A stretch of 64,000 bases of DNA from Brienomyrus brachyistius (GCF_023856365.1 NC_064554.1:4889001-4953000); one strand, 5' to 3'. Shown: positions 34,801 through 47,397, counted from the first letter of the stretch. Notes: generated by a model from the sequence alone, not told the origin. Made by a program: numbers and translations.

Positions 34801-37196
34801 TACAGCATCAGAAAAAAATACAAAGCAATACCATAGGAGCAAGATTTATCTTTAGTTTTGTTTTCTTCATTTTTTTACAGTACAATATCCGCACAAACAT
34901 AACGCATTAAAGCAGAAATGAGCATGTGCATGATGGAGAGAAGTCTTACAAATAATAAGGTTACAAATTATTACATTTTATTGAGATTCATTTGTCTGGC
35001 TCATAGTTTAGCAAATGGTTCAAATAAACATTTGTTCATGATTTTATATTCTTCTCCAGCAGGTGGCGGTGTATCCCATCTGTCTGTCTTTTTTGGCCTG
35101 TTTACAAGCTCTCTGTTCTGCACTGAGCAGAGGGCCTTAGCGTTGCGTCTCCTTTATCCGTGACACACGTGTCTGGTCCCCTTCTTGAGTGACTCACTAT
35201 GTCCTCTCTGAGACCAGGCGTGTGTTGCACTGCCCCTGGGTGCAGAGTATCTTCCAAAACACGGACGTGTATCACTGTCAAGGGGCTGAGGAATTGAATT
35301 GATACGCCGCTAAGTTAGAAAACCCAAGGAGCCCGGAAAATCCATCTGTCCGGATTCTGTGTAGTGCCCTTCGGTCTCGGCTCCTGTGGTGCACCAGGAT
35401 GAGCGGATAGCTCTCTGGGCTTAATAATGTTTCCCTTTGAAATTCTTATCTTCCACCATGAAATTGAGCTTTTCACAGGGTCTTCAAAACAAATGGCCTC
35501 TTCACAAGCCACCAGGGGTGGCTTGGGGGGTGAAAAAACATCAGTTGTAGTCTGGAATGAGACGGAGAGATTTCTTTTGTGTGTTGATGTATGCATGTGG
35601 CTGTCTACTACTGACCAGAAATCGTGAACAGAGCAGGCAGTGTGACATGTATCCTGTGAAATTCTACATTCTTTTGTGGATTCTTTTGTGATATAAAGAT
35701 AGAGAGTCGACCAGATATTCACTAGTTTGGAAGTAGACGGTTCGGTCTGATGTGCGACTGTAAACAAAAGCATAGTTTTCCATCGCTGGAGGCTGTTTCG
35801 TTTGTAGGAGAGAGGTGGCAGGCGGCTGTCACCATGGTGCAGTCTAATCTGCACGGCCGACTCCACACATGCCGCTTATTCTCCTGCTGGACCAACACCG
35901 ATGGGCAGGATGAAGGCTTTGTGCGGCGTGGAGCCTCAGGCACAAGAGCGGTTAGTTTGGGGAGCAGCGATCTCCGCGGGCTGTCTGCCGTACACTGCCT
36001 TGGGTCCGAGGCTTTGTTCCATATCCACATTGAGTGGCGATTATTTAAACATTCTCTGTTTCTCCTGCGGTGGAGAGAAACACCCGGTGCGGGGTTGGAG
36101 TTGGCTTTTGGCAGTAGTCCCTTCTCGTTAAGGCTGTGTGCCTGCGGCGTTTGATTTGCACCAAGCCATGATCCTGGAGGCTCTCTCACGCACAACAGTC
36201 ACTGAACACAGGGATGAACGGAACTGATGCACTGATGGGAGTGGCACGGGCAGGGCAGGGGCGGTGCAGATAGGGGAGGAATGGGCAGGGCTGTCGCGGG
36301 CAGGGGCTACGTGGGCAGGGGTGGTACAAACGGGTGGCACGGACAGGGGCTATGTGGGCAGGGGTGGCACAAACGGGTGGCACAGACAGGGGCGGCATGG
36401 ACGCGACCAGGATCCGATCCACCGGGAAGTCGGTGGTGGAGGTGGGCAGGAATCGTATTGGCTTCTGTGGCTTGCTGCTACTTTTTATAACAAAATCCCA
36501 GGAAGATCAAAGCATCACAGACCCATCTGGCCATGTGGGGAAGCCAAGGCCATCCCCCAATAATGCGATGAGTGAGAAATGTCCGACTCTCAGATCAGCA
36601 CGGTGAGAGTGTTCGTCTCTATACGCCTCCTGGCTCCTTCAGTGCTGCTGCCGGACATGTCTGATGAGTGAATCCTCAGCTTTTATCTGCTGGCTTTGGA
36701 CCAACGCCGGGATTTCACAGGGGCCAAGGGTGGGCGGGGGGGGGGGCGGGGCTAGCACAGGCAGGTGTCGCTTTCTGACTCCCTAGCTTTGGCTGTGACA
36801 GAGGCTGCAGACAGATCTATCCGCTTAACCCCATCCAAGCTGACATCCAGAATAAAAGAGGATCGACACCTTTCTGGGTCTATTCAGCATCTGTACACCA
36901 GCACCTCCCAGGCAGCGTGAATGACCTGGGACACATGCCTCAGCCAGACACAACCTTAATGGAATCGCAGTCAGGATGGAGTTGTTACCTCAATATACTG
37001 TATAAATACATCATGCATCGTATATAATCAGCTAGCAGCTTCTGTGCTGTGGCCTGACCCATAATCTTTTGGGTAAAAGCTGTAAAAGGCAGACCATCAC
37101 ATTACTGCCTTCCTTTCTGGCCTGTCCCCTGCCAAGTCAATCCAAGTCTGTTCTGTCCTTCACTGGGCCTGTCCCCTGCCTTGCCTTTACCCCGCT
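31813..37196. other. Non-coding stretch with minor repeats
   Basis: No exon is recognised on either strand. It contains homopolymer C17 (32772-32788), G15 (33152-33166) and G runs at 33951-33963, a short GGATGGATGG near 34755, and a small G-rich tandem array (36303-36392). Open frames of up to 183 codons on the minus strand (35315-35866) have no family-like features and about one such frame is expected by chance in a window this size. Confidence 0.4.
36303..36392. repeat. Short G-rich tandem duplication
   Basis: Two copies of a unit of roughly 40-48 bp containing GTGGGCAGGGGTGG, ACAAACGGGTGGCAC and GACAGGGGC, flanked by further GGGCAGGGGC fragments from 36250. It is imperfect and minor. Confidence 0.7.
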
Positions 37197-37200
37197 GAGC

Positions 37201-37820
37201 CTGTCCCCCGCCTGCTCTGTCCCCCGCCTGTTCTGTCCCCCGCCTGCTCTGTCCCCCGCCTGCTCTGTCCCCCGCCTGCTCTGTCCCCCGCCTGCTCTGT
37301 CCCCCACCTGTTCTGTCGCCCGCCTGTTCTGTCCCCCGCCTGCTCTGTCCCCCGCCTGCTCTGTCGCCCACCTGTTCTGTCGCCCGCCTGCTCTGTCCCC
37401 CACCTGCTCTGTCCCCCGCCTGCTCTGTCGCCCGCCTGCTCTGTCCCCCGCCTGCTCTGTCGCCCGCCTGTTCTGTCCCCCGCCTGCTCTGTCCCCCGCC
37501 TGCTCTGTCGCCCACCTGTTCTGTCCCCCGCCTGCTCTGTCCCCCGCCTGCTCTGTCGCCCGCCTGCTCTGTCCCCCGCCTGTTCTGTCCCCCGCCTGCT
37601 CTGTCCCCCGCCTGCTCTGTCCCCCGCCTGCTCTGTCCCCCGCCTGCTCTGTCCCCCGCCTGCTCTGTCCCCCGCCTGCTCTGTCCCCCGCCTGTTCTGT
37701 CCCCCGCCTGCTCTGTCGCCCACCTGCTCTGTCGCCCGCCTGCTCTGTCCCCCGCCTGCTCTGTCCCCCGCCTGTTCTGTCCCCCGCCTGCTCTGTCCCC
37801 CGCCTGCTCTGTCCCCCACC
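37201..37820. repeat. Minisatellite, 16-bp unit, about 39 copies
   Basis: Consensus CTGCTCTGTCCCCCGC, repeated for 620 bp. Variant positions are few: C/T in CTGCTCT/CTGTTCT, C/G in GTCCCCC/GTCGCCC and G/A in CCGCC/CCACC. Because 16 is not a multiple of 3 and the unit contains no stop in any phase, every frame on both strands stays open, giving a 16-residue periodic translation. These frames are artefacts. Confidence 0.97.
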
Positions 37821-37828
37821 AGGCCTGT

Positions 37829-40800
37829 CTTCTTCCTTGGACGCTGTCACGGTCACCTCTTCATCCTGGTTTTGTGTCGTGTTTTCAGTCAGTTTGGGAC
37901 TCGTCCGGGGTGTTTAATTAATTAATGACGTGCCTCAAATTAAAGCCTATGTGAGCTATGGCGTTTTAACGAAGTAATCTGGGGGCAATTAATCTTTATA
38001 AATGACTGGCAAGCAGGCGTCCGCCTGAAGGGAAATCCATCCTCTTTAATGTTTCCAGGGAAAGAAAAAACAAAAATCTAAGCAAATAACATTGGCAGGG
38101 GTTTTAAAGTGTGCTGACAAGATCCGATCTTCAGTCACACTGCCTCAGGTTTGGATACTTTGTTGATTAATTATCCGAGCAGAAGCTGAAGCTCTGGAAT
38201 GAACCCTTAACCACTATGCCCCCTACTGTTCCTAATAGTCTTTGTTTTTAAACATATTCCAGCCAGTGGTTGCTTGATAGGTTGATAGAAGCTGGAAAAC
38301 AGGTAAGTTACTGGCCCCGTACAGTGGAAAGCCTCTCAGTGCCCACAGTGTGCTGTTGACAGAGATTCTTTATAAGAGTAATTCTGACTGCCTTAACCCA
38401 GATGAGACGTTTAGCAGGCGTATCAAACAACTGGCACCTGACGGGCCGTCTGTTGTTCTTTTCCCAATTGATCTCGATGAGGATCTGTTTATGCTCCCGG
38501 AAAAGAGCTCGCAAGAAAAACAGAACAACCATTTTGGTGGCAAAAACACCGAGGCAGGAAGAAGCGCAGTGGTGTTGTGTGGCCCAGCCGCCCCCATGCC
38601 CCCCCCGGGAGATCTGACATTTTGTTACATCCTGGAAGGGTGTTTCACTTTCCCCTCCACTTCGCACGTCCTTTACCTGCCAGCGAGTGACTCACTCACC
38701 AGACGGCCGCCCTCCTGTACTCCAGAAAACGCTGGATCATAGATCAACCAGGTGATTATTTTGAGCTGAGAAATGACACGGTTTCTAATAAAAAGCGACA
38801 TTCTGCTCGGCGGAACTCTCTGGAACAGGGGCGGAGGGTTTTATCCTTCCGCCCCTGACCCGGTGGTAGGTCCCGCCATGACAACCTATTGATGATACAG
38901 GCCCTGTCAGATGCAACGAGAGCGCCGCCCTTCTGGCCATTATGCGACAAGCTAGAGCTCCAACATTTACACTTGAACAAAGGATGGCCTCCACCTCCCA
39001 CCCCCACATCGTGCCTTTGCTCACTTTCTAAATACACATGGAATGTCGTTTTTTTCTGCAATTCAAATAGTTAAAAAATTGCCTTGAAAACGAAGACTCA
39101 GCATGCCGATGCCTGTCAGAATGGGGAATGATGATTAAAAAAAACCAATTAGTGACTCGTTTGTGTGCCTTAATGCTTGGGATTAGCCCCCCCCCTCCCC
39201 CCAGGTTTGGAATGGGGGGGCTGTGCTGCCCGCAGAGAATAGCAGTCTCTATGGCGTGGGCAAGTGAGTGTTCAGGGTATGTTCAAGCGATGTTCAGCAG
39301 GTGTTCAGGGAGCAGGTAAGCATTCAATGTGTAGGCAAGTGTTCAGGGGATGTTCAGCAGGTGTTCAGGCATAAGGTGTGCATTCAGCGGCTCCCTGCCT
39401 GTAGTTTTCGCTGGCAGGTGTTTGGCTGGAGGTGGCCACTTCACTGCCTGTAAAAATAATACAGTGTGTGTCAGTCGTGGGTGCCTGGTGGCAGTGGGGC
39501 GGTGCCATGGAGCCCGTAGAGACAGGAACACGGGCTCAAATGGGCCCGCCTCACAGCCAGCACGGGGAGAATTGAGAATAACGAAGTACGGCCCCGATGG
39601 AGCAGGTACAGCCGGAGAGATTCTGGGACGGGTCCTTCTGGAGCTGCACACTTTAATTAGAGGCACCTTGAGCAGTGAGGCATGATCATGCCAGTCGTCT
39701 TTATTTCAGAATCAGACTCGGCTGATAGGATTTAATTAAGATCTCATAATTCACAGCTGTGCAACTGTTTAGGGTAGCTGCAGTGTTTAAGCTTTAAGTT
39801 CCCGGCTCAGTGTTCCAACATCCTCCTCTGGGACGCGACCTGGTAACCATCCGGTTCGTAGACCTCTTTGTTGCCTGGTAACGTTCCAGCTACCTATCAA
39901 TGCCGTTGGGTCTTAAAGCTGATCCAGGGAACGTTCTGAGGGCCCCCGTTTGCGTGCGAATTTGAGTTGTGTTCCTTATCCCATGTCAAGTGGATCGTAA
40001 GGGTAAAAACGTCACCGACTGTCCCAAGGTAGTGCTCAGGTTTCACGCCTAATTAAAGACGAGTGAGTCACGTTTCCTACGTCATCACATTTGCGTTATT
40101 AGGCCAGTAATTGGAAAGATGTACAATGGATGAGAGATTCGCTGCTGTCTGTTTAATTATTGGCTTTATATATAATCTCATTTTATCCTGTGCACTTAAA
40201 CGCTCGATCAGAGATTGTTAACCTGGAATCTGCCCCAGATTTAATATCTGTTCTTGGCCTAGTTAGGGCCGGTCTTTGTCTTCATGCCTGGGAAGGGGGT
40301 TAGGGCCGAATATAGACGCATCTCAGAGGAGAGCTGGAAATGCACAATAGCCTCTTTGATTTTTAATTACTGCTCGGCGTCAGAGATGAAAGGACTCGAG
40401 CTGCTCGGCACTTTGGCTATTTGTTGTTTTCTGACGCAGGTGACCCCTCTCTTTGTCGTAAGCGCATGCAGAGTCACACAGAGAAGGAGCCTTTAGCACC
40501 AGGAAGCCAAACGGCAGCAGATAATGAGCGAGAGAAGTTTATAAAACGTGAAATGAATGGCAGGTAGTGGAGGGTCTCTGTGGGGTCACTTGATTCCTGA
40601 GGGCTTTAGCAGGAGGAGGGCAGAGTCAACAGGCCGGCTGGGGGGCGGCGACGGCTCATTTCCAGTAGCCAATCATGGGGCACGTTCACCCAGGAAGGAG
40701 CCTGTCGAGACGGCACAGAAGCCATGGACACTCCCGCTGCGCACAGCTGCTCCCGGTCATTGTCAGATTAGCGCGGTTATTACAGAACTGCTGCTGCTCC

Positions 40801-41538
40801 CATAGCGACGCCGCACATCTGTGTGGACATGCATGCACGCACACACGCATGCACGCACACACACACACACACACCACACGCTCCGCTTTGTGTGCCTAAT
40901 GAGTCACACTCGTCCTTTTTCAAAAGTCCTTCAACGCCCGAAACCTGGAATAGGCGCCTCATCCCGCCCACGAGAGCCCCCTCCTGTCGGCCGCGGCTCC
41001 GCGGCGCAGCTGTCCCTCCAGGAAGAGCCGTCGCTTCAATTCAGAAACACGGCCAAGCTCTTGCTAGTGCCAGAGACGGGGGGTCCAGACCCCAGCCCCG
41101 CCCCCATGCCGTGGGTGAGAGGACCTCCCCCCCATACACTCGTTTCTGCCCGGTGTCACACCCACGGTGTCCTGGGTGACGCTCCTGCAGCTGACGTGTA
41201 GCACGCTGACGTGCCTGATTTAAGAGGTTTTAACGATGGTGTGATTGCCGTCCCTCCTGGGATTCTCATGCGCTGCAGGGTCGGAGTCTATGGACGATGG
41301 TGCGATGAACAAAAATCACCCGGTCAGGGTTAGTTCTGTGGCCGAAAACGCCTTGATAATGAGAGCGGTCGGAGGAGGACGGCCAGACTCGTTAAAGCTA
41401 ACAGGAAGGGCCAAAGTGCCAAAATAACTGCCGAGTACAGCAGTGCTGCACAGGAAGCTTCTCTGAACGCACAACTCGTGGGTCTTACCCAGTACTAGCT
41501 AGCTGTACCTAATAAAGTGGGTGCACTGCTATCTTGGT
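37829..41538. other. Non-coding stretch with A/T-rich islands
   Basis: No exon recognised. Islands rich in TTAATTAA/AATTAAT motifs lie at about 37908-38110, 39650-39745 and 40125-40215 and look like candidate conserved non-coding elements, which only alignment can test. A tandem duplication lies at 39268-39386 and a (CA)n-like run at about 40845-40876. Confidence 0.4.
39268..39386. repeat. Imperfect tandem duplication (71-bp offset)
   Basis: GTGTTCAGGG...GATGTTCAGCAGGTGTTCAGG occurs at 39268 and again at 39339, each followed by a GTGTnnGCATTCA-like stretch; the repeated block itself is built of TGTTCAG monomers. Confidence 0.75.
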
Positions 41539-41732
41539 CAGGGGTGGCCAATACTATCCGCAAAGGGCCGGTGTGTATGCAGATTTTCACTGCAGCTCCC
41601 TAATTAGGTCAATAATTAGAGGACTGATTGGCTGAAGAGTCCTCACACCTGGGTTTGAACAGCTGACCTAAAGGTCATCCCAAAAACCTGCACCCACACC
41701 GGTCCTTTGACGATATGATTGGCCACCCCCTG
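41539..41732. mobile_element. hAT-type MITE (family B) with 8-bp target duplication
   Basis: It begins CAGGGGTGGCCAATACTAT and ends ATATGATTGGCCACCCCCTG. The arms remain complementary for about 45 bp (CAAAGGGCCGGTGTGTATGCAG against CTGCACCCACACCGGTCCTTTG). Flanks ATCTTGGT (41531-41538) and ATCTAGGT (41733-41740) differ at one base, giving the 8-bp duplication of hAT elements. 194 bp, non-coding. Confidence 0.9.
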
Positions 41733-41740
41733 ATCTAGGT

Positions 41741-43422
41741 GTATCTAATAAAATGGGCTTTACTGGTGCTGTTTAAGTGAACCTACCATTGTCTAATGAA
41801 GTTTGCATATAGTAAATTGCTTTAAGATTTTGGTCTGATTTTTTAAAAAATGGCCTCAAAGCAAGATAACTTTTAAAATGACGTCTCCTTATGTTTTCCA
41901 CCTGTAGGTATACTTGTCACATCAATAATAATGAATTACTAATCTAAATACATAAAGCCGCACGTAGTACTCTTGCTCCATAGTCTCCTCGCGTCCTTCA
42001 TCTAACCGTGAGACTTCACCATGTGCTGCGGAGTGACACAGCAGTGACAGCACAGTGACACACTCTCAGCAGCCCTCCGCCAGTCATCTCGCACGCTGAG
42101 ATCTTCAGCAGGTCTGACGGGCTCGAGCAGACACCCCTGCATGTCTTCGACTGTGGCTGGCGATGGATGAATGGAGCCAAACCCCTCCAACGGAGCACGC
42201 CCTCTGAAGAGGTGGCTTCCGCTACTGTGTGTTTAGGAGGAGATATTGCAGTTTTTAATTACGGTCTGAGGACATTTCAAACGTTAATGTGAGTTTGTCA
42301 GTTTAATCCCAGTGACAGCTGGGTGGATGGTCTCGTTTGGGGGGGGGGGGGGGGGCAGCAATGTCCAAAGCAGAAAAGTGGGACGCAGGAATGGAGAGAG
42401 ACTCGCTATTGTCAGTCAGACTTGGTTTCAGGGGCCTGGGCGGGTGGTGAGGTTGTGGTGGGTGGCATGGGAGGGCAGGGGGAGTGATCCAGAACAGTGA
42501 AATGGGTTACGCAGTCCTGGGGGAGTCTGGCGCTCAGAAATGGCTCCCTTTGATCTCCGGCCCACTTTGCAGAGCTTTCCTACCCTGGGCAGCGGCGGGT
42601 CCTTGGGTTCTGCCCAGCTGCCCTACGGCCTCAGTAACGCCCCGAGTGTGAGCGCTTTGACAGAGCTCTCCCCCCGCACTACTCCGTGATTCTGTGCTAT
42701 ATCATATGGGGGCAGCTCAGGGCTGATATGAGCATGGCGTCATGTGTGCATGGTACCGGAGCAGAGAAATGAGTCCAGGGACCGAGGGAAGCCTGTGTGT
42801 GGCAGAGGGCTGGAAGGGAAGCCGCTGCTCTCGGACTCCTGCAGTGCCACGCCGCGTCTCCCTCCTTTTTGCGTCTGTTAATCAATGTCTCTCGTCAGTA
42901 TGCTGGTCGTTGGCTGGTTTTCTTGTGAAAATCGCCTCTGGGAAGATTCCTGACTCCACTCCCAGGCAACTAGGTGAGATGTGTGTGTGTGAAGGCCTGC
43001 GAGGGCATGCAACCCTCCCCCCCCCCCGCCACACACACATACACCACTGCAGCTGAAGCATGACAGGTAAATGGGCACTAACACACACAGACAGACAGGG
43101 GGCGCTACTACTCTTCAGGGTGTGTGTGCCAGTGCCCAGTAACACACAGAATAGTTAAATGAAGACAGTTTTTCTCCAGTATTTATAGGCATAATAGTAT
43201 AAGGCCTTGAGTTGTAACTTTCGTTTAATTATATTCTATAATTTTTATGTTTAAATGTCATAATTTTTTACCAACCATAAACAAACCATTAGATGTAGTC
43301 TGACTTCTGAACAAGTTTAATTTAATTTCTAATGTTTGCAGATTGTACTAATAGGAAATGCCTCTGACTACCGAGGATTCCTCTGGGTATCTCAGCATCC
43401 ACCAGACTGGGTAAGTGCTTGG
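41741..43422. other. Non-coding stretch
   Basis: No gene recognised. It holds a G17 run (42339-42355) and a C run with adjacent CA repeats (43016-43050). Nothing else is supported. Confidence 0.4.
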
Positions 43423-43466
43423 AGGATGGATGGATGGATGGATGGATGGATGGATGGATGGATGGA
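43423..43466. repeat. (GGAT)n microsatellite
   Basis: About eleven uninterrupted GGAT/GATG units following TAAGTGCTTGGA; this may be the tail of a fully decayed SINE, since fish SINE-like repeats often end in this motif. Confidence 0.95.
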
Positions 43467-43785
43467 TTGGGGGAAAAACAGACCAGTAATATGATTGTCA
43501 CTAAATGATTGTCACTGAGAAAAAATGAGAACACGAATGCCTTGGAGAGTTATATTCTGCTCGTCTGTGATAAGGGGAACACTGGTGCAACTGATGCACA
43601 TTGTGTAATAGGGTGCATGACCCCCTCCCTTTGTGTGCCCCCCGCCTCCATGTGGCCCTGCCCACATCAGTGCACAAGTGAAATATGAGCTGATGGTATC
43701 AGTACAGTCCAGAGCCTGGGAGATACTGAGAAGCTCTACATCCCAGCTGGACCAGGAGGCTTGGGGTCAGGGACCTGACTATAGA

Positions 43786-43982
43786 TGGACGGAATTATTG
43801 CGATGCGACAGATGGAATTATAATGCGAAGGACGAGATTATAATGAGATGGACAAAATTATAATGCAACAGACAGGATTATAATGCGATGGATGGAATTA
43901 TAATGCGATGGATGGAGTTATGATGTGATTGTAATGGGATGCATGGAATTATAATGAGACTGACGGGATTATAATGCGAAAG
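43786..43982. repeat. Diverged tandem array, 20-bp unit
   Basis: Units such as GATGGATGGAATTATAATGC repeat about nine to ten times with substitutions, mainly in the first ten bases; ATTATAATG is the best-kept part. One unit is truncated near 43928. Confidence 0.9.
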
Positions 43983-46308
43983 ATGCTGCCGCAAGTGACA
44001 CCAGCGCCATGTTACCTTGGCTCATGTGCAGGTCCTGCAACAGTAGTGGGGGGGACACACATCTAGAAAAGACCGGCAGGATGATGAGAAGGACTCTCCT
44101 GCTCCTTGTCATGTGACACCCAGTGTTCCTATTCCTGGTGACTCTCAGCCTCTCACCCCTTTTCACATAGAGCCCTAGCCGTCTGCTAAGCCCCCCGCCT
44201 TGCTTCTCTCTTGAGAGAAGAGCTTCTCCTATCTACCCCAGCAGGAGCCCTTGCTAGCTAAAGCCCCTCTGCGATGGTGCATGTGAGTGTTGGTCCTGAA
44301 AGTGCCTTTAGATGGGGTGACGTGTGGGAGCCGCACAGCTGTAAGACCATGAAGGCACCGATGCCTGTTCTGCTGCACTGTGGTGGGACCTGACTGTCTC
44401 AGAAGGTAGGGGATGCCAGTGTGCAGTCTGGGTTGGATGCAGTGTTCAGTCAGTGACACAGCATGCCGTGATAACGAGCTCATTATCTCCCCATCTGAGC
44501 CATAATTAGGCCCATTCACGCTCAGAATTAACTTCATGATGCCATGAAGTCTTTTTCAAAGTCATGAGACGGGCATGTAGATGCACCCAGCAGCCACTGG
44601 AGGTGCTGTTTTCTAACTGGGCAGGACTGCAGAGACTCACAGGGCCGCACGCCGTACTGCATACGCACTCGCACCAGACCACTCGATGCTGAAACCACTA
44701 GACCTGGTTCATTTACTGAACAGTCACCTTTGGAGGAATCGGGAGGGTGTGAGAGCAGTTTGTGCCCCGGGGGGGGGGGGCACATTACTCATGGCTAACT
44801 CTCGGTTCGATGCGAGTTTATATTTGGCACAGGTGACTTGCTCTCCAAACAGCCATTTCACTGCGGTAATTAATGCTTAGGGCTGCTAATTAACACACAG
44901 TGCAGCCTTTGAGGGGCAGCCTCGATAATCCGTAGCTGCAAGTCACTGTCCAGGAAGCCGTTTAAACATGAAAAGCGTGTTTTTAACAGTGAGAAATAAA
45001 ACGCTCTGAGGGGGAGCGAATGTGGAATTACGCTGAGAAATGACACCAGCTGAGACTCGCTGCCGCCGGAGGACATCCCTCCGGCATGTACCGCAAACAC
45101 CCTGAGGCCCCCGTCCGTCTCTGCAAGGCGACGCCTCACATTCTCACCCCCCTGGTGTCTTTAAAGCGCTTTTACCGGAACTTTCCGCATCTCTGCCGCC
45201 AAACACAGCTGTGCTCTGCGAGGAAGGAAGGTCACCCGGCCGGCAGCTTCCATCCGGGACGAAATGTCAGCACTGAAAATGAGAACAGAGATTCCAATAT
45301 CCTGTTTTGCGATGCGGATGCGAGTTCCCGACGGCTTGTAACCGGGCTACGTGCGTGATTGACTCGCCCTGCCCCGGAGGCATCTCGCCGCCAGCCTGCG
45401 TGTTTATTAATGACTTGGGCGTCCCACCCCCCTCCTCAGTCTGCACATCTTACCAGACATTTCCTCCCTCTTCAGACCTGTCCAGCGATATTTAAACACA
45501 TTCCCTAGAAGCTAATTGTTCATTACTGTCACTCCGTTCTTATAAAGCATGACGTTTCCGCTTTGACGAGGCTTACGGCAATTTATCATCGGACCGTCCT
45601 TTTTTTTTTCTTTATTCCCTAAGAATGCTTTAGAAAGCATCTGCAGTAACACCTCCGCTCCAGTAGGTAGCACCTTCACCTAAGACCTCTGGGATTTAAT
45701 GGTTCAATTTGTACCCCTAGCTGTGTGTGGAGATTGCACATCTTCCCCGTGTCGCACAGATATGCAGTTAGGCAAAGAGACATTTCTGTAAGAGTAGTGT
45801 GCCATGTAATGCAAAGTAATGTTGACTGTCGCCCCCCCCCCATCTATTTCCCTGTATTACTTCATATTGGCTTCGGCCTCTCTGCTACCCTGAACTAAGT
45901 AAACAGTTACGTAAGACAGATGAATGAATTCTACTATTTGAAGAAACAATTCAAAGCTTATTTTTGTCAGGTGATTGCAGATTACAAGCAACTGACACAT
46001 ACCAGATGTTGCAAACAGCTTTTCACTACTTTTAGTAACTTGTTACTGTGCCTTGATTGGTTGAAGCAGGAGCGGATTGGCTAGTACCGTGTGGTTGTGT
46101 CCAAAACAGGGGACCTGTGCTTAGTGACTTTAACTCACAGTCTTCAGCCTAAAGCTTACAGACTAACATCATGTGAATATCAGCCTCCCACAGCCCATGT
46201 TACTTGTGCTGATCCACTGAATGCTGCCTGCTGGGGTTTCTGAATGCTTCTATTGGGGGACTATTTTAATTACTTGAAAATGTCCATTTGGTGATTGGAA
46301 GCCCAGTA
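43983..46308. other. Non-coding stretch with A/T islands
   Basis: No exon is supported. A/T-rich motif islands (TAATTAATG, CTAATTAACAC) lie at 44865-44900 and TTTAAACACATTCCC-type sequence at 45490-45540. A SINE relic is at 45660-45935. A G12-like run is at 44768-44780. Confidence 0.4.
45660..45935 (+). mobile_element. Degenerate SINE-like repeat
   Basis: CAGTAGGTAGCACCTTCACC (A-box-like), GGTTCAATTTGTACCCC (B-box-like), TGTGTGGAGATTGCACATCT and CCCCGTGTCGCACAG, then CTGCTACCCTGAACTAAGTA and GATGAATGAAT, in the order of the same dispersed repeat as at 19086. Old and insertion-scarred. Confidence 0.65.
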
Positions 46309-46890
46309 TGGGACTCTGTAGGGGACGCCATAGGGGACTTCCTAGGGCACTCTGTAGGGGACTCCGTAGGGGACTTCCTAGGGCATTCTGTAGGGGACTC
46401 CTTAGGGGACTTCCTGGGGCACTCTGTAGGGGACTCCGTAGGGGACTTCCTGGGGCACTCTGTAGGGGACTCCGTAGGGGACGTCCTGGGGCACTCTGTA
46501 GGGGACTCCGTAGGGGACTTCCTAGGGCACTCTGTAGGGGACTCCGTAGGGGATGTCCTGGGGCACTCTGTAGGGGACTCCGTAGGGGACTTCCTAGGGC
46601 ACTCTGTAGCGGACTCCGTAGGGGACGTCCTGGGGCACTCTGTAGGGGACTCCGTAGGGGACTTCCTAGGGCACTCTGTAGGGGACTCCGTAGGGGACTT
46701 CCTAGGGCACTCTGTAGGGGACGCCATAGGGGACTTCCTAGGGCACTCTGTAGGGGACTCCGTAGGGGACTTCCTAGGGCACTCTGTAGGGGATGCCATA
46801 GGGGACTTCCTAGGGCACTCTGTAGGGGACTCCGTAGGGGACTTCCTAGGGCACTCTGTAGGGGACTCCTTAGGGCACTGTATAGGGGAG
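46309..46890. repeat. Higher-order minisatellite: 36-bp unit of three 12-bp monomers
   Basis: The monomers ACTTCCTAGGGC, ACTCTGTAGGGG and ACTCCGTAGGGG repeat in that order about 16 times. Variants such as ACGCCATAGGGG and ACGTCCTGGGGC recur in non-adjacent units. 36 is a multiple of 3, so a frame encoding a 12-residue DFLGHSVGDSVG cycle stays open; it is not a gene. Confidence 0.97.
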
Positions 46891-47397
46891 TCCAGCAAGT
46901 CCCGCTTATATCTGCATCCCAAGAGGAGGACCAGTTTGGTAGGAATAAGGCAGATATTTTCCTTTTCATGTATGATTTAATATAGGTTTTAGTCATATTT
47001 GTATCTAGTAGCAGCACTGACTCTCCTCTTGGCAGGAGGACTGTGAGACGTGGCACGAGGCCGTCAGGTTGTCATTTTACTGCATCCAGGAGATCTGCTC
47101 AATCCCGCTGACGTCCTTATATCTCTTCTCCTCCATCATGGCAGACATCTGTGGCTGAGCCAGCAGTGTGAAGCTGACTTTGATTTGACTTGTGCAAAAT
47201 CCCTAACAGAGCGGATACTACCATCGCTCTGGGGGGGGGGGGGGGGGGTCATGGGTTCCCACTTCTCCTTTATGACGTAAGTCTTGCCAAACACATAAAG
47301 AGTGACATGTACACTTCTGGCTCTCTGGTGGCCATCCGCTGTGATTTGGTGCTGTAAGAAATACCTCCAGTTTATAAAAATGGTCCTTGTATGCTGG

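Noticed and set aside
35315..35866. 183-codon minus-strand frame in the desert
   Set aside because: No domain, membrane or signal features; about one such frame is expected by chance in a window of this size.
37069..37917. 282-codon open frame (+) and antisense frames of 137-239 codons
   Set aside because: They lie almost wholly within the 16-bp minisatellite, whose unit has no stop in any frame; the translation is a pure 16-residue cycle.
46250..47056. Frames of 218-268 codons on both strands
   Set aside because: Produced by the 36-bp array, a multiple of three without stops; no splice or start signals and no family.
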